The position numbers and the translations under genes are program-made. A stretch of 64,000 nucleotides of DNA from positions 372,001-436,000 of the forward strand of contig NZ_JAQZAN010000001.1 in assembly GCF_028737255.1 (NCBI RefSeq). Reading direction: 5' to 3'. The DNA comes from Actinomycetospora straminea. Its GTDB lineage: Bacteria; Actinomycetota; Actinomycetes; Mycobacteriales; Pseudonocardiaceae. Position 1 is the stretch's first letter, and each line of letters begins with the position of its first letter. Below are positions 38,227 through 45,933 of the stretch, piece by piece. The notes under the pieces were generated by a model. That model searched no databases. It was not told where the DNA came from and saw nothing but the letters and a program-made list of their open reading frames with translations.

Positions 38227-39936
38227 GTGAGCTCTCCCCGCGTGGTCGCCGGGCGGTACCGCCTCGAGGAACGCATCGGGTCCGGGGCGATGGGCGTGGT
38301 CTGGCGCGGGACCGACGAGCGCCTGGGCCGGGTCGTCGCCGTCAAGCAGGTGTTCCTGCACGCGGGGCTGGACGACCGCGAGGCCGAGGAGGTCCGCCAG
38401 CGCACGCTGCGCGAGGGCCGGATCGCCGCGCGGCTGCAGCACCCGCACGCCATCTCGGTGTTCGACGCCTCCATCGAGGGCGACGAGCCGTGGCTGGTCA
38501 TGGAGTACCTGCCCTCGCGCAGCCTCGCGAACGTGCTCGGCGAGCAGGGCACGCTCGAGCCGCGGACGGTGGCGCGCATCGGGCGGCAGGTCGCCGACGC
38601 CCTCGACGCCGCCCACCAAGCCGGCATCGTCCACCGCGACGTCAAGCCCGGCAACGTGCTGCTCGGCGCGGACGGCACCGTCAAGATCACCGACTTCGGC
38701 ATCTCCCGCGCCACGGGCGACCTCACGCTCACGCGCACCGGGATGCTCGCCGGCACCCCCGCCTACCTCGCGCCCGAGGTGGCCCGCGGCGAGGACTCCA
38801 CCTCGGCGTCCGACGTCTTCTCCCTCGGCGCGACCCTCTACGCGGCCGTCGAGGGCATGCCGCCGTTCGGCGCCGACGACAACGCCCTCGCCCTGCTGCA
38901 CAACGTCGCCGCCGGCAAGGTCGTACCGCCCGCGCAGGCCGGGCCGCTGACCGCGCTGCTCATGCGCCTGCTGCGCGACGACCCGGCCGAGCGCCCCAGC
39001 GCCGCGCAGGCCCGCCAGGAGCTGGGCCGCATCGCACACGCGGGCGGGCGCACCGAGGAGCCGCTGGCCGACCTCGTCGCCCCGGGCGCGGCGGCCGCGT
39101 CGGTCCCCGAGGCGCGGCACTCGTCCGACCCGTGGCTCGCCGGCCCGGCCGGTCGGGCCACGGGCCCCGGCAGCGGCCCCGGTCCGGTCGGACCGCCGAC
39201 CCGCCAGGGCCTGCCCGCCCCCGACGCGCCGGCCCGCCGCCGCACGCCGCGCCGGCCGACCGCGGCGATCGTCGTCCTCGTCCTGCTCGTCGCCCTCGCG
39301 GCGGGCGGCATCGTCGGCGTCGCCCTGCTCTCGGGCAACGGCTCCGACTCGACGGGCGCCACCGTGGCGTCACCCGACGCCGCGAACCCGGACCCGGCCG
39401 CCGCCATGGTCGCCGCCGTCCGCGACTACTACGGCGTCGTCACCGGCGACGAGGCCGCCGGCTGGGCCCGTCTCGGCCCGGGGTTGCAGGGCCAGACCGG
39501 CGGGTTCGCGCGCTACCAGGCGTTCTGGACGACGATCGCGTCGGTGCAGGTCGTCGACGCCACCGCGGTCGACGGCGACACCGTGCGCGCGACGCTCGAC
39601 TTCGTGCCCCAGGGTCGCGACCCGATCCGCGAGGTCCACGAGCTGGGGATGGTCCGCGGCCCCGACGGCCGGTGGCTCATCGACAGCGACGAGAGCGTCG
39701 ACGGCGCGAGCCCGCGCGCCGCCGCGACGGGCCTGCAGCTCGACCAGCCGCTCGCGGAGGGTCCGACCACCTCGGCGTCCCCGTCGCGCGCGGCCGAGTC
39801 CGCCGGCGACGACGGGGACCACGGCGACGATCGGGACCGCGGGGACCGCGGGGGCCGCTCCGGCGACGACGACCCGGGACACGGATCCGACGACGGTTCC
39901 GACCACGGATCCGACGACGGCGGGGACGAGGGCTGA
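38227..39936 (+). CDS. Serine/threonine protein kinase, PknB-like, transmembrane
   Basis: A 569-residue Hanks-type kinase. Residues ~10-265 hold the kinase domain: Gly-loop RIGSGAMGVVWRG, catalytic Lys40 (VAVKQ), HRDVKPGNV with Asp138, DFGISR with Asp156, and the GTPAYLAPE activation loop end. After a Pro-rich linker, a helix spans residues ~346-369, and the extracellular part (residues ~395-500) is a small alpha/beta domain, not PASTA, resembling NTF2-like folds by eye. The tail (residues ~525-569) is Asp/His/Gly repeats that may bind metal. GTG 38227 follows GGAG. Role in envelope signalling is inferred. Confidence 0.9.
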   Translation: MSSPRVVAGRYRLEERIGSGAMGVVWRGTDERLGRVVAVKQVFLHAGLDDREAEEVRQRTLREGRIAARLQHPHAISVFDASIEGDEPWLVMEYLPSRSLANVLGEQGTLEPRTVARIGRQVADALDAAHQAGIVHRDVKPGNVLLGADGTVKITDFGISRATGDLTLTRTGMLAGTPAYLAPEVARGEDSTSASDVFSLGATLYAAVEGMPPFGADDNALALLHNVAAGKVVPPAQAGPLTALLMRLLRDDPAERPSAAQARQELGRIAHAGGRTEEPLADLVAPGAAAASVPEARHSSDPWLAGPAGRATGPGSGPGPVGPPTRQGLPAPDAPARRRTPRRPTAAIVVLVLLVALAAGGIVGVALLSGNGSDSTGATVASPDAANPDPAAAMVAAVRDYYGVVTGDEAAGWARLGPGLQGQTGGFARYQAFWTTIASVQVVDATAVDGDTVRATLDFVPQGRDPIREVHELGMVRGPDGRWLIDSDESVDGASPRAAATGLQLDQPLAEGPTTSASPSRAAESAGDDGDHGDDRDRGDRGGRSGDDDPGHGSDDGSDHGSDDGGDEG

Positions 39937-39950
39937 GCCTCCCGGCTCAG
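39933..39950. terminator. Short bidirectional hairpin over two stop codons
   Basis: CTGAGCC (39933-39939) and GGCTCAG (39944-39950) form a 7-bp hairpin with loop TCCC, covering the kinase stop (TGA 39934-39936) and the response-regulator stop (TCA 39947-39949). The two convergent genes thus share one symmetric terminator-like element. Confidence 0.55.
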
Positions 39951-40639
39951 ACGAGCCGGCGGTCGCTCGCCCAGCGCGAGAGCTCGTGGCGGTTCGACGA
40001 CTGCGTCTTGCGCAGGACGCTCGACACGTGGGTCTCGACGGTCTTCACCGAGATGACGAGCTCGGCGGCGATCTCCTTGTACGACCAGCCCCGCGCGAGC
40101 AGCCGCAGCACGTCGCGCTCGCGGCGGGTGAGCTGGTCGAGCTCGGGGTCGACGACGCCGGTCGCTCCCGGACGGTCGGCGAAGGCGTCGAGCACGAACC
40201 CCGCCAGCCGCGGCGAGAACACGGCGTCCCCGGCCTTGACGCGGACGACGGCGTCGGCGAGCTCGCGGCCCGAGATCGTCTTGGTGACGTAGCCGCGGGC
40301 ACCGGCGCGGATGACGGAGATGACGTCCTCGGCGGCGTCGGACACCGACAGCGCCAGGAACACGACGTCGGGGTGCTCGGGGCGGGTGCGGGAGAGCACC
40401 GCGGCCCCGCCGCCGTCGGGCATGTGGACGTCGAGCAGCACGACGTCGGGCTTCCGGTGCCCGATCACCGCGACGGCCTCGTCGACCGACCCCGCCTCAC
40501 CGACGACGCTGACGGTGCGCCGCGCCAGCGACTCGAGCTCGGCGCGCACCCCGCGGCGGAACAGGGCGTGGTCGTCGACGACCACGACGGTGACGAGCTC
40601 GTCGGGTGTCCCGGACGTGGTGCCGGACGGCTCGGTCAT
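39947..40639 (-). CDS. LuxR-type (NarL) response regulator
   Basis: A 230-residue regulator. The receiver domain (residues ~15-135) has acidic pocket Asp22-Asp23 (VVVDDHALFRRGVR), phospho-acceptor Asp70 (VVLLDVHMPDG), and the Lys of the GYVTKT loop. The C-terminal domain (residues ~165-225) is a LuxR helix-turn-helix (LTRRERDVLRLLARGWSYKEIAAELVISVKTVETHVSSVLRK). ATG 40639 overlaps the histidine kinase stop as ATGA, giving a tightly coupled two-component pair. The two-component system probably responds to membrane stress, given the PspC domain on the kinase. Target genes are likely to include the divergent pspC gene. Confidence 0.92.
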   Translation of the reverse strand: MTEPSGTTSGTPDELVTVVVVDDHALFRRGVRAELESLARRTVSVVGEAGSVDEAVAVIGHRKPDVVLLDVHMPDGGGAAVLSRTRPEHPDVVFLALSVSDAAEDVISVIRAGARGYVTKTISGRELADAVVRVKAGDAVFSPRLAGFVLDAFADRPGATGVVDPELDQLTRRERDVLRLLARGWSYKEIAAELVISVKTVETHVSSVLRKTQSSNRHELSRWASDRRLV

Positions 40640-42093
40640 CGGGCCTCCTCCTCGAGGGGCGTCTCGCTGGTGCCGTTGCTGGGGGCGCCGTGCGTGCCGC
40701 GCCGGGCCCGGGGCAGCACCAGGCCGACCTCGGTGCCCTCGCCGGGCGCGGTGCGCAGCCGCACCCGGCCGCCGTGGCGGGTCATGCGGTCACGCACCGA
40801 CCCGGCGAGGCCACGACGGTCCTCGGGCACGGCGTCGGGGTCGAAGCCGCGGCCGCGGTCGCGCACGAACACCTCGACGGTCTCGGGCTCCACCTCGGCG
40901 TAGACGTCGACCTCGTCGACGCCCGCGTGCTTGGCCGCGTTGACCATGGCCTCGCGGGCGGCGGCGACGAGCGCGGTGGTGTCGGGATCGAGCGGGGCGT
41001 CGCCGACGACGACCGGCGCCACCCGCAGCCCGTAGTCGTCCTCGACCTCGCCCGCCGTCGACGCGAGCGCCGCCGCGAAGGTGGCGTCCCCGGCGCCCGC
41101 CGGGTGTCCCGCATCGCCGCCGGGCGGGCCGTAGAGCCAGGCGCGCAGTTCGCGCTCCTGGCTGCGGGCCAGGCGGCGCACCTCGCGGCCGGCGACGTCC
41201 TCGCCGGCCTGCTTCTGGATCAGCGCCAGGGTCTGGAGCACCGAGTCGTGCAGGTGCGCGGCGATGTCGGCGCGCTCCTGGCCGCGGATGCGCTCGCGGC
41301 GCTCGGCGCCGAGCTCGCGGACCAGCCGCATCCACCACGGGACGGTCAGCACCACGACCCCGGCGAGCGTCGCGAGCGCGGCGAGGAGGCCGAACTGCAC
41401 CTGCGAGAGGTCGACGTTGCCGAGCAGGAACGCCGCGATCCCGGCAGTCACGAGCACCGCGCCCGCGAGCAGCCGCAGGAGCCCCAGCCGGCCACCGACC
41501 AGCCGGCGCGAGCGTTGCGCGAGGCCCGCCTCCGCGTCCGGGGTGTCGGCCTCGCGCCACACCAGCGCGACACCGGTGAGCACCACGGCCAGCGGCCCGA
41601 CGACCCAGCCGGAGAGCTGCCCGCCGATCCCGGAGAGCACGAGCGCGAGGAGGACGCCCAGCGTCGCGAGCCCGAGGCCCTGCCGGCGCTCGCGCGGCGG
41701 CACCGCGCGGCGCACCCCGCGCGGCTCGATCGGGCAGAACAGCCAGAGCAGCGCGTAGGCGGCGAACCCGGCGCCGGCGGCGGCCACGAGCAGCACGAAC
41801 ACGAGCCGGACGCGCAGGACGTCGACGCCGAGGTGGTCGGCGATGCCGCCGGCGACGCCGGCGATGACCGCGCCCTCCCGCCGGCGCCGGACGCGGCGCA
41901 CCACGGCAGCGGTCGGAGCCGCCGGGGGCGCGGGAGCCGTGGCGGGGCTCGGGGCCGCGCCGTCCGTGCCGCCCGCGCCGTCCGTGCTGGTGGCGGCAGG
42001 GTCGACGGCAGGGTCGACGGCAGGGTCGATGGCAGGGCCGACCCCGGTGTCGACCCGGTCGGGCCGGGGTGCCACGTCCTCCACGTCATCCAT
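40636..42093 (-). CDS. Sensor histidine kinase with N-terminal PspC domain
   Basis: A 485-residue kinase. After a ~60-residue disordered leader, residues ~65-125 form a PspC domain (RRRREGAVIAGVAGGIADHLGVDVLRVRLVFVLL), followed by several helices (residues ~130-250). The dimerisation and phospho-acceptor region is of the HisKA_3 type, with the His at 282 in HLHDSVLQTLALIQ, and the ATP-binding domain has the N-box EAMVNAAKHAG, G1 DRGRGFD and GLAGSVRDRMTRHGGRV. It phosphorylates the adjacent LuxR regulator. PspC domains sense membrane stress. The preferred start is ATG 42093; a GTG six bases upstream is possible. Confidence 0.92.
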   Translation of the reverse strand: MDDVEDVAPRPDRVDTGVGPAIDPAVDPAVDPAATSTDGAGGTDGAAPSPATAPAPPAAPTAAVVRRVRRRREGAVIAGVAGGIADHLGVDVLRVRLVFVLLVAAAGAGFAAYALLWLFCPIEPRGVRRAVPPRERRQGLGLATLGVLLALVLSGIGGQLSGWVVGPLAVVLTGVALVWREADTPDAEAGLAQRSRRLVGGRLGLLRLLAGAVLVTAGIAAFLLGNVDLSQVQFGLLAALATLAGVVVLTVPWWMRLVRELGAERRERIRGQERADIAAHLHDSVLQTLALIQKQAGEDVAGREVRRLARSQERELRAWLYGPPGGDAGHPAGAGDATFAAALASTAGEVEDDYGLRVAPVVVGDAPLDPDTTALVAAAREAMVNAAKHAGVDEVDVYAEVEPETVEVFVRDRGRGFDPDAVPEDRRGLAGSVRDRMTRHGGRVRLRTAPGEGTEVGLVLPRARRGTHGAPSNGTSETPLEEEAR

Positions 42094-42297
42094 CGTCACA
42101 CGTCACCGGCCCCCGGTGGCTCCGGTGCGACCCCCGGGGTCCTCGGGGTCGGCTCGGGGTGGGGACCGGGGTCGCTCCCGGATTCCGCGGGCCTCCCCCT
42201 CGCCCAGTCTCGGTGGGGCGAGCCGGCCCGGAGGTGGCCGGCGGGGACACGCGCCGCGGAGCCCGGCTCCGGCGGTCGACGAGGGAGGATGAGGACG

Positions 42298-43530
42298 ATG
42301 AGCAGTCCGGGGCAGGGGTCGCGGGCGCCGGCCGGCGCCGACGTCGGCTCGACGCTGCGCGAGATGTGGGGCACGCGCCCCGCCCGCCTCAAGGAGGACC
42401 GCAAGGTCGCGGGCGTCGCAGCGGCGATCGCGCGCCGCTACGCGATCGACCCGACGATCGTGCGGGTCGCGTTCGTCGTGGCCGCGTTCTACGGCATCGG
42501 CCTGCTGGTCTACCTCGCCGGCGTCCTCGTGCTGCCGCGCGTCGACGAGCACGGGCGCCGCGAGACCCCGGTGTGGGCGATCGTCCTCGGGAGCATCCTC
42601 GGCGTCATCGCGGTCGCCGGGGCGTTCTCCGGGGACCTCGGCACCGTCATCGGCGTCGTCACCGTGGTCGGCCTGTTCTACGCGCTGCACCGCACCCGCG
42701 GTCACCTGCGCGACCCGCAGCGCCCGATCGCGCCGGCGGACGGGGGCACGCCCGCGGCGGGCGTCCACGCCGCCGACCCCGCGACCGGCGACACCACCGA
42801 CACCCCGCGCCCGCCCTCGTGGGACCCGCTGGGTGCCGCGCCGTTCGCGTGGGACCTGCCCGAGCCCGCCGAGCCGCCCGCCCCGAAGCCGCCGCGCTCG
42901 CGGCTCGTGCCCGTGACGCTCGCCGCCGCACTGCTCGCCGCCGCGGCCGTCGCCGGGCTGGGCCTGCTCGGCGTCCTGCCGCTCGGGGTCACCGCGGTGA
43001 TCGCGACCGCGCTGGGCGTCGTCGGCGCCGGCCTCGTCGTCGGGGCGTTCCTGCACCGCGGGCGCGGCCTGGTCGTGGCCGCCGTGCCGCTCGCGCTGAT
43101 CCTCGTGGCGGCCGCCAACGGCGGACCCGGCCGCGGCGGTCCGTGGGACGACCGCGTCGCCCCGTGGACCGACGACCGCTCGGGCGCGGTCCAGGCCCTC
43201 GGCGACGCCACCTGGGCGCCCGCCCCGTACGCCGTCGCGCCGGCGTACGAGACGGCCTACGGCGACATCACCCTCGACCTGCGCGCGCTCGCCGCGGTCC
43301 CGCCCGGCTCCGCGCCGGTGCGCACCCAGGCGCAGAGCGGCGCCGGCGACGTCACCGTGATCGTCCCGGCGAACGCCGACGTGGCCGCGACCTGCGAGTC
43401 CGGCGGCGGCGACGCGACCTGCCTCGGCACCGGGCCGATCCGTGACCTCGGCCCCGACGGGCCGGGCGGACCGGTCATCGACCTGCAGGCCGTCAGCGGC
43501 GGCGGCGACGTGGAGGTGCGCCGTGGCTGA
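42298..43530 (+). CDS. PspC domain-containing membrane protein
   Basis: A 410-residue protein. The N-terminal PspC domain (residues ~20-85: RPARLKEDRKVAGVAAAIARRYAIDPTIVRVAFVVAAFYGIGLLVYLAGVLVLPRVDEHGRR) is followed by two more helices (residues ~90-125), a Pro-rich linker, another block of helices (~205-280) and an extracytoplasmic C-terminal domain of about 120 residues with GDVTVIVPANADV and SGGGDVEVRRG, resembling the DUF1707/toastrack-like fold often appended to PspC. ATG 42298 is spaced 9 bases from GAGGGAGG; an in-frame ATG at 42289 overlaps that ribosome site. The gene is divergent from the PspC histidine kinase and likely its target. Confidence 0.88.
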   Translation: MSSPGQGSRAPAGADVGSTLREMWGTRPARLKEDRKVAGVAAAIARRYAIDPTIVRVAFVVAAFYGIGLLVYLAGVLVLPRVDEHGRRETPVWAIVLGSILGVIAVAGAFSGDLGTVIGVVTVVGLFYALHRTRGHLRDPQRPIAPADGGTPAAGVHAADPATGDTTDTPRPPSWDPLGAAPFAWDLPEPAEPPAPKPPRSRLVPVTLAAALLAAAAVAGLGLLGVLPLGVTAVIATALGVVGAGLVVGAFLHRGRGLVVAAVPLALILVAAANGGPGRGGPWDDRVAPWTDDRSGAVQALGDATWAPAPYAVAPAYETAYGDITLDLRALAAVPPGSAPVRTQAQSGAGDVTVIVPANADVAATCESGGGDATCLGTGPIRDLGPDGPGGPVIDLQAVSGGGDVEVRRG

Positions 43531-43843
43531 GCACACGCCCCGGGACCCGTACACGATCCACGAGGACGTGGACGCGGTCGACACGACCACCGCCACGGGC
43601 ACCGGCGCCCGCGACCCGTACAGCGACCCCGACCCCGACGCCGACCCCCACGCCGGCACGGCCCCCGCCCGGCGTCCCGGTCCCGACCCGCTGGCCCTCG
43701 TGGCGGGGCTGACCGCGATCGTCGTCGCGGTCCTCGCCGTCACCGGCACCCTGGTCAGCGTTGACCCGCGCTGGGTGCTCGTCCTCGCCGCCGTCGGCGT
43801 CGGGGTCTCCGTCCTCTGGGTGACGGTGCGCCGCCGCTCCTGA
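43523..43843 (+). CDS. Small two-helix membrane protein downstream of the PspC gene
   Basis: A 106-residue protein with an acidic, Asp/Pro/Thr-rich N-terminal half (DPYTIHEDVDAVDTTTATG, then DPYSDPDPDADPHAG) and two C-terminal helices (residues ~58-78 LALVAGLTAIVVAVLAVTGTL and ~82-102 RWVLVLAAVGVGVSVLWVTV). GTG 43523 overlaps the end of the PspC gene by eight bases, so translation is coupled. Homologous short proteins accompany PspC genes in other actinobacteria, and a structural or regulatory partnership is likely but not known. No annotated domain is recognised. Confidence 0.7.
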   Translation: MAEHTPRDPYTIHEDVDAVDTTTATGTGARDPYSDPDPDADPHAGTAPARRPGPDPLALVAGLTAIVVAVLAVTGTLVSVDPRWVLVLAAVGVGVSVLWVTVRRRS

Positions 43844-43855
43844 CCCCCGCCCGAC

Positions 43856-43904
43856 CGTTACTGGCTGGTATCGCTCGCCCGGCGAGCGATACCAGCCAGT
43901 AACG
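43856..43904. terminator. 49-base perfect palindrome, probable strong bidirectional terminator
   Basis: A 24-base arm at 43856-43879 and its exact complement at 43881-43904 flank a single base (43880), ending CGAGCG..., with core TATCGCTCGCC. It lies between the convergent small-membrane-protein gene and the amine oxidase gene. No U-tract. The extreme perfection of the arms is unusual for a terminator alone and could mark a mobile or structural palindrome. Confidence 0.7.
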
Positions 43905-43905
43905 C

Positions 43906-43956
43906 GTCAGTGGCAGTCGTCAGTGGCAGTCGTCAGTGGCAGTCGTCAGTGGCAGT
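43906..43956. repeat. 13-bp tandem repeat at the end of the amine oxidase gene
   Basis: Three exact copies of GTCAGTGGCAGTC start at 43906, 43919 and 43932; a fourth, 12 of 13 bases, begins at 43945 and contains the amine oxidase stop (TCA, 43946-43948) and its last codons. The repeats therefore lie beyond the stop and probably arose by local duplication of the gene's 3' end. Confidence 0.9.
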
Positions 43957-45883
43957 GCCCGTTCGAGGACGGCGGCACGTCCAGCGTGGGGTTGCGGTCG
44001 AAGAACCCGACGGGCATCAGCCGGAAGCCGGCGTAGTCGACGGGCATGATCGGCCAGTCCTCGGGCCGCGGCACGTGGGTCAGGCCGAAGGTGTGCCAGA
44101 GGACGACGTCGGCGCCCCGGCCGTCCTCGTCGAGGCTCCGGTCGGCGGCGGTCCAGGTCGGGAGGCCGGCGCCGCCCGGGTGCTGGTTCACGTGGTCACC
44201 CGCGGGGTAGCGCTCGTCGGCGTCGTACGCGGTGACCCAGAGGTGCCGTGTCGCGAAGGCCGCCCGGCCCGCGACCACGGAGGTGGGGTCCGAGAGCAGC
44301 GTCGGGCTCCCCTCCGCGTGCAGCGCGTACCCGACGGGGCGGCCGAACCGGTTGGTCCTGCCCGGGTTGACGACCTGCCAGCTCCGGTTGCTCGCCGGGT
44401 TCGCCAGGCGCGCGGCGTCCGACTCGCGGGTCAGGCGCGTGCGCGACTCCACGAACGCGTTGCCCCACGGGTTGTCCTCGCCGACGGGCAGCGCGACCGC
44501 CTCGACCTCCTCCACCGCGTTCGCGGTGCCGTCGACGGTCATGTCGAGGCGGGCCGAGAACAGGTGCTGGTGGAACGGCAGCCCGAGCCCGGGCGCGGCC
44601 TCGGTGGCGAACCGGTGCTCGCCCGACGGCATCCCCGAGGTGAACGGGATGCCGGTCAGCTTGGCCTCGCACTCGATCGTGCCGTCGAGGTAGAGGTACC
44701 AGTAGAAGCCGTAGTCGTAGTTGCCGATGGTGGTGAAGAACGAGACCACCATGCGGCGCTGGCGACGGGTCTCCTGCGCGTTCGTGAAGAGGTCGGTGTG
44801 CTTCCAGAGCACCCCGTAGTCCTCCTCGTGCAGGCAGATCGCGTTGGTGATGGTGCGCGGCTCGCCGAGGTCGTCGGCCACCACGACGTCCATGTACCGG
44901 ATCTCGCCCAGGCAGTCGCAGCCGAGCTCGAGGGAGTTGGCGTAGCGGGCGAACATGTACTCGCCGGCGTCGAAGTAGTTCTGCCAGAAGCGCACCGGCG
45001 ACGGGTCGCCGTAGGGCACGACCATCTCGGCGATCGACGCGCGGTAGATCACCGGACGGCCGTGGATGCCGATCTGGTGCAGGGTCAGGCCCTCGCGCTC
45101 GTTGAACCCGATCCGCAGGTCCCAGCCCTCCCACCGCAGGCGGTTGCCCTCGAGGGTGAAGCTGACGCCCTCGGGCTGGGTGATCTCGATCGGCTTGAGC
45201 GTCGTGCGCTGCGGGCCGACCTGCTCGGGGTCGTCGAAGTTGCCCGGCTCGTCGGGGACGGCGATCTCGGCGTGGTCGATGACCCGGGTGACCTCGCGGG
45301 CGATGAGGTCGATGTAGGCGACCAGGCCGTCCACGGGGTGGGCCCAGGGCGAGTCCTTCTCGTGGTCCTGGCGGAAGCCCAGCACCCGCGCCATGCGGTG
45401 CCCGACCTCCTCCGGGTAGTAGGCGCCGGCCGACAGCGGCACGGCGCGCACCGCGTCGGGGTCGATGCCGCGACGGGTCAGGGCGTCGCGCCACTCGTCG
45501 GAGGTGTTGACGATCCCCTCGATGATCTCGAACTCGGCGTCGATGATCGGGAGCTGGCCGCTGGTGGCCGGGTCGAGCTCGACGGCCGAGTCGACCTCGC
45601 GGCGGGTGGCGGAGACGACGACGTCGCGCGACGGCGCCCCGCTCATGTCGAGCAGCAGCACGCGGAAGCGCCGGTCGATCGGGTCGCCGTCGGTGTGGGC
45701 GAGCACGGTGGCCTTGTCGGGCTCCTCGAGACCGGCGAAGCAGAACCGCACGGCCTCGCCGAGCAGCCCGGCGTCGGCCAGCACCTCGCGGACCGTGCGG
45801 AACTCCTCCGAGGTGGCCATGTCCAGCGGATGCGTGGCGGCGCCGGGGGCGACGCCGGTGGACGTGGGGGCGGTGGCGGTCAC
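43946..45883 (-). CDS. Copper-containing primary amine oxidase
   Basis: A 645-residue copper amine oxidase, which deaminates primary amines (tyramine, phenylethylamine, histamine or polyamine-like) to aldehyde, ammonia and H2O2. TPQ forms at Tyr389 in TIGNYDYGFYWYLYLDG (NYDY motif), the catalytic base is the Asp of YFDAGEYMFARYANSLELGCDCLGEIRYMD, and two copper His are in LPFHQHLFSARLD; the third is downstream, near TFGLTHVP. The protein has no signal peptide, so it is cytoplasmic. GTG 45883 follows AGGAGG with 7-base spacing. It is 50 bases downstream of an APC permease gene, which likely supplies the amine. Confidence 0.95.
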   Translation of the reverse strand: MTATAPTSTGVAPGAATHPLDMATSEEFRTVREVLADAGLLGEAVRFCFAGLEEPDKATVLAHTDGDPIDRRFRVLLLDMSGAPSRDVVVSATRREVDSAVELDPATSGQLPIIDAEFEIIEGIVNTSDEWRDALTRRGIDPDAVRAVPLSAGAYYPEEVGHRMARVLGFRQDHEKDSPWAHPVDGLVAYIDLIAREVTRVIDHAEIAVPDEPGNFDDPEQVGPQRTTLKPIEITQPEGVSFTLEGNRLRWEGWDLRIGFNEREGLTLHQIGIHGRPVIYRASIAEMVVPYGDPSPVRFWQNYFDAGEYMFARYANSLELGCDCLGEIRYMDVVVADDLGEPRTITNAICLHEEDYGVLWKHTDLFTNAQETRRQRRMVVSFFTTIGNYDYGFYWYLYLDGTIECEAKLTGIPFTSGMPSGEHRFATEAAPGLGLPFHQHLFSARLDMTVDGTANAVEEVEAVALPVGEDNPWGNAFVESRTRLTRESDAARLANPASNRSWQVVNPGRTNRFGRPVGYALHAEGSPTLLSDPTSVVAGRAAFATRHLWVTAYDADERYPAGDHVNQHPGGAGLPTWTAADRSLDEDGRGADVVLWHTFGLTHVPRPEDWPIMPVDYAGFRLMPVGFFDRNPTLDVPPSSNGHCH

Positions 45884-45933
45884 GGGCACTCCTCCTGGGG
45901 TGGGGGTGGGTCGGGGCTGGACCGGGCTGCGTC

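Noticed and set aside
43906-43956. Possible CRISPR array
   Set aside because: The repeats are 13 bp and contiguous with no spacers, and no cas genes are present.
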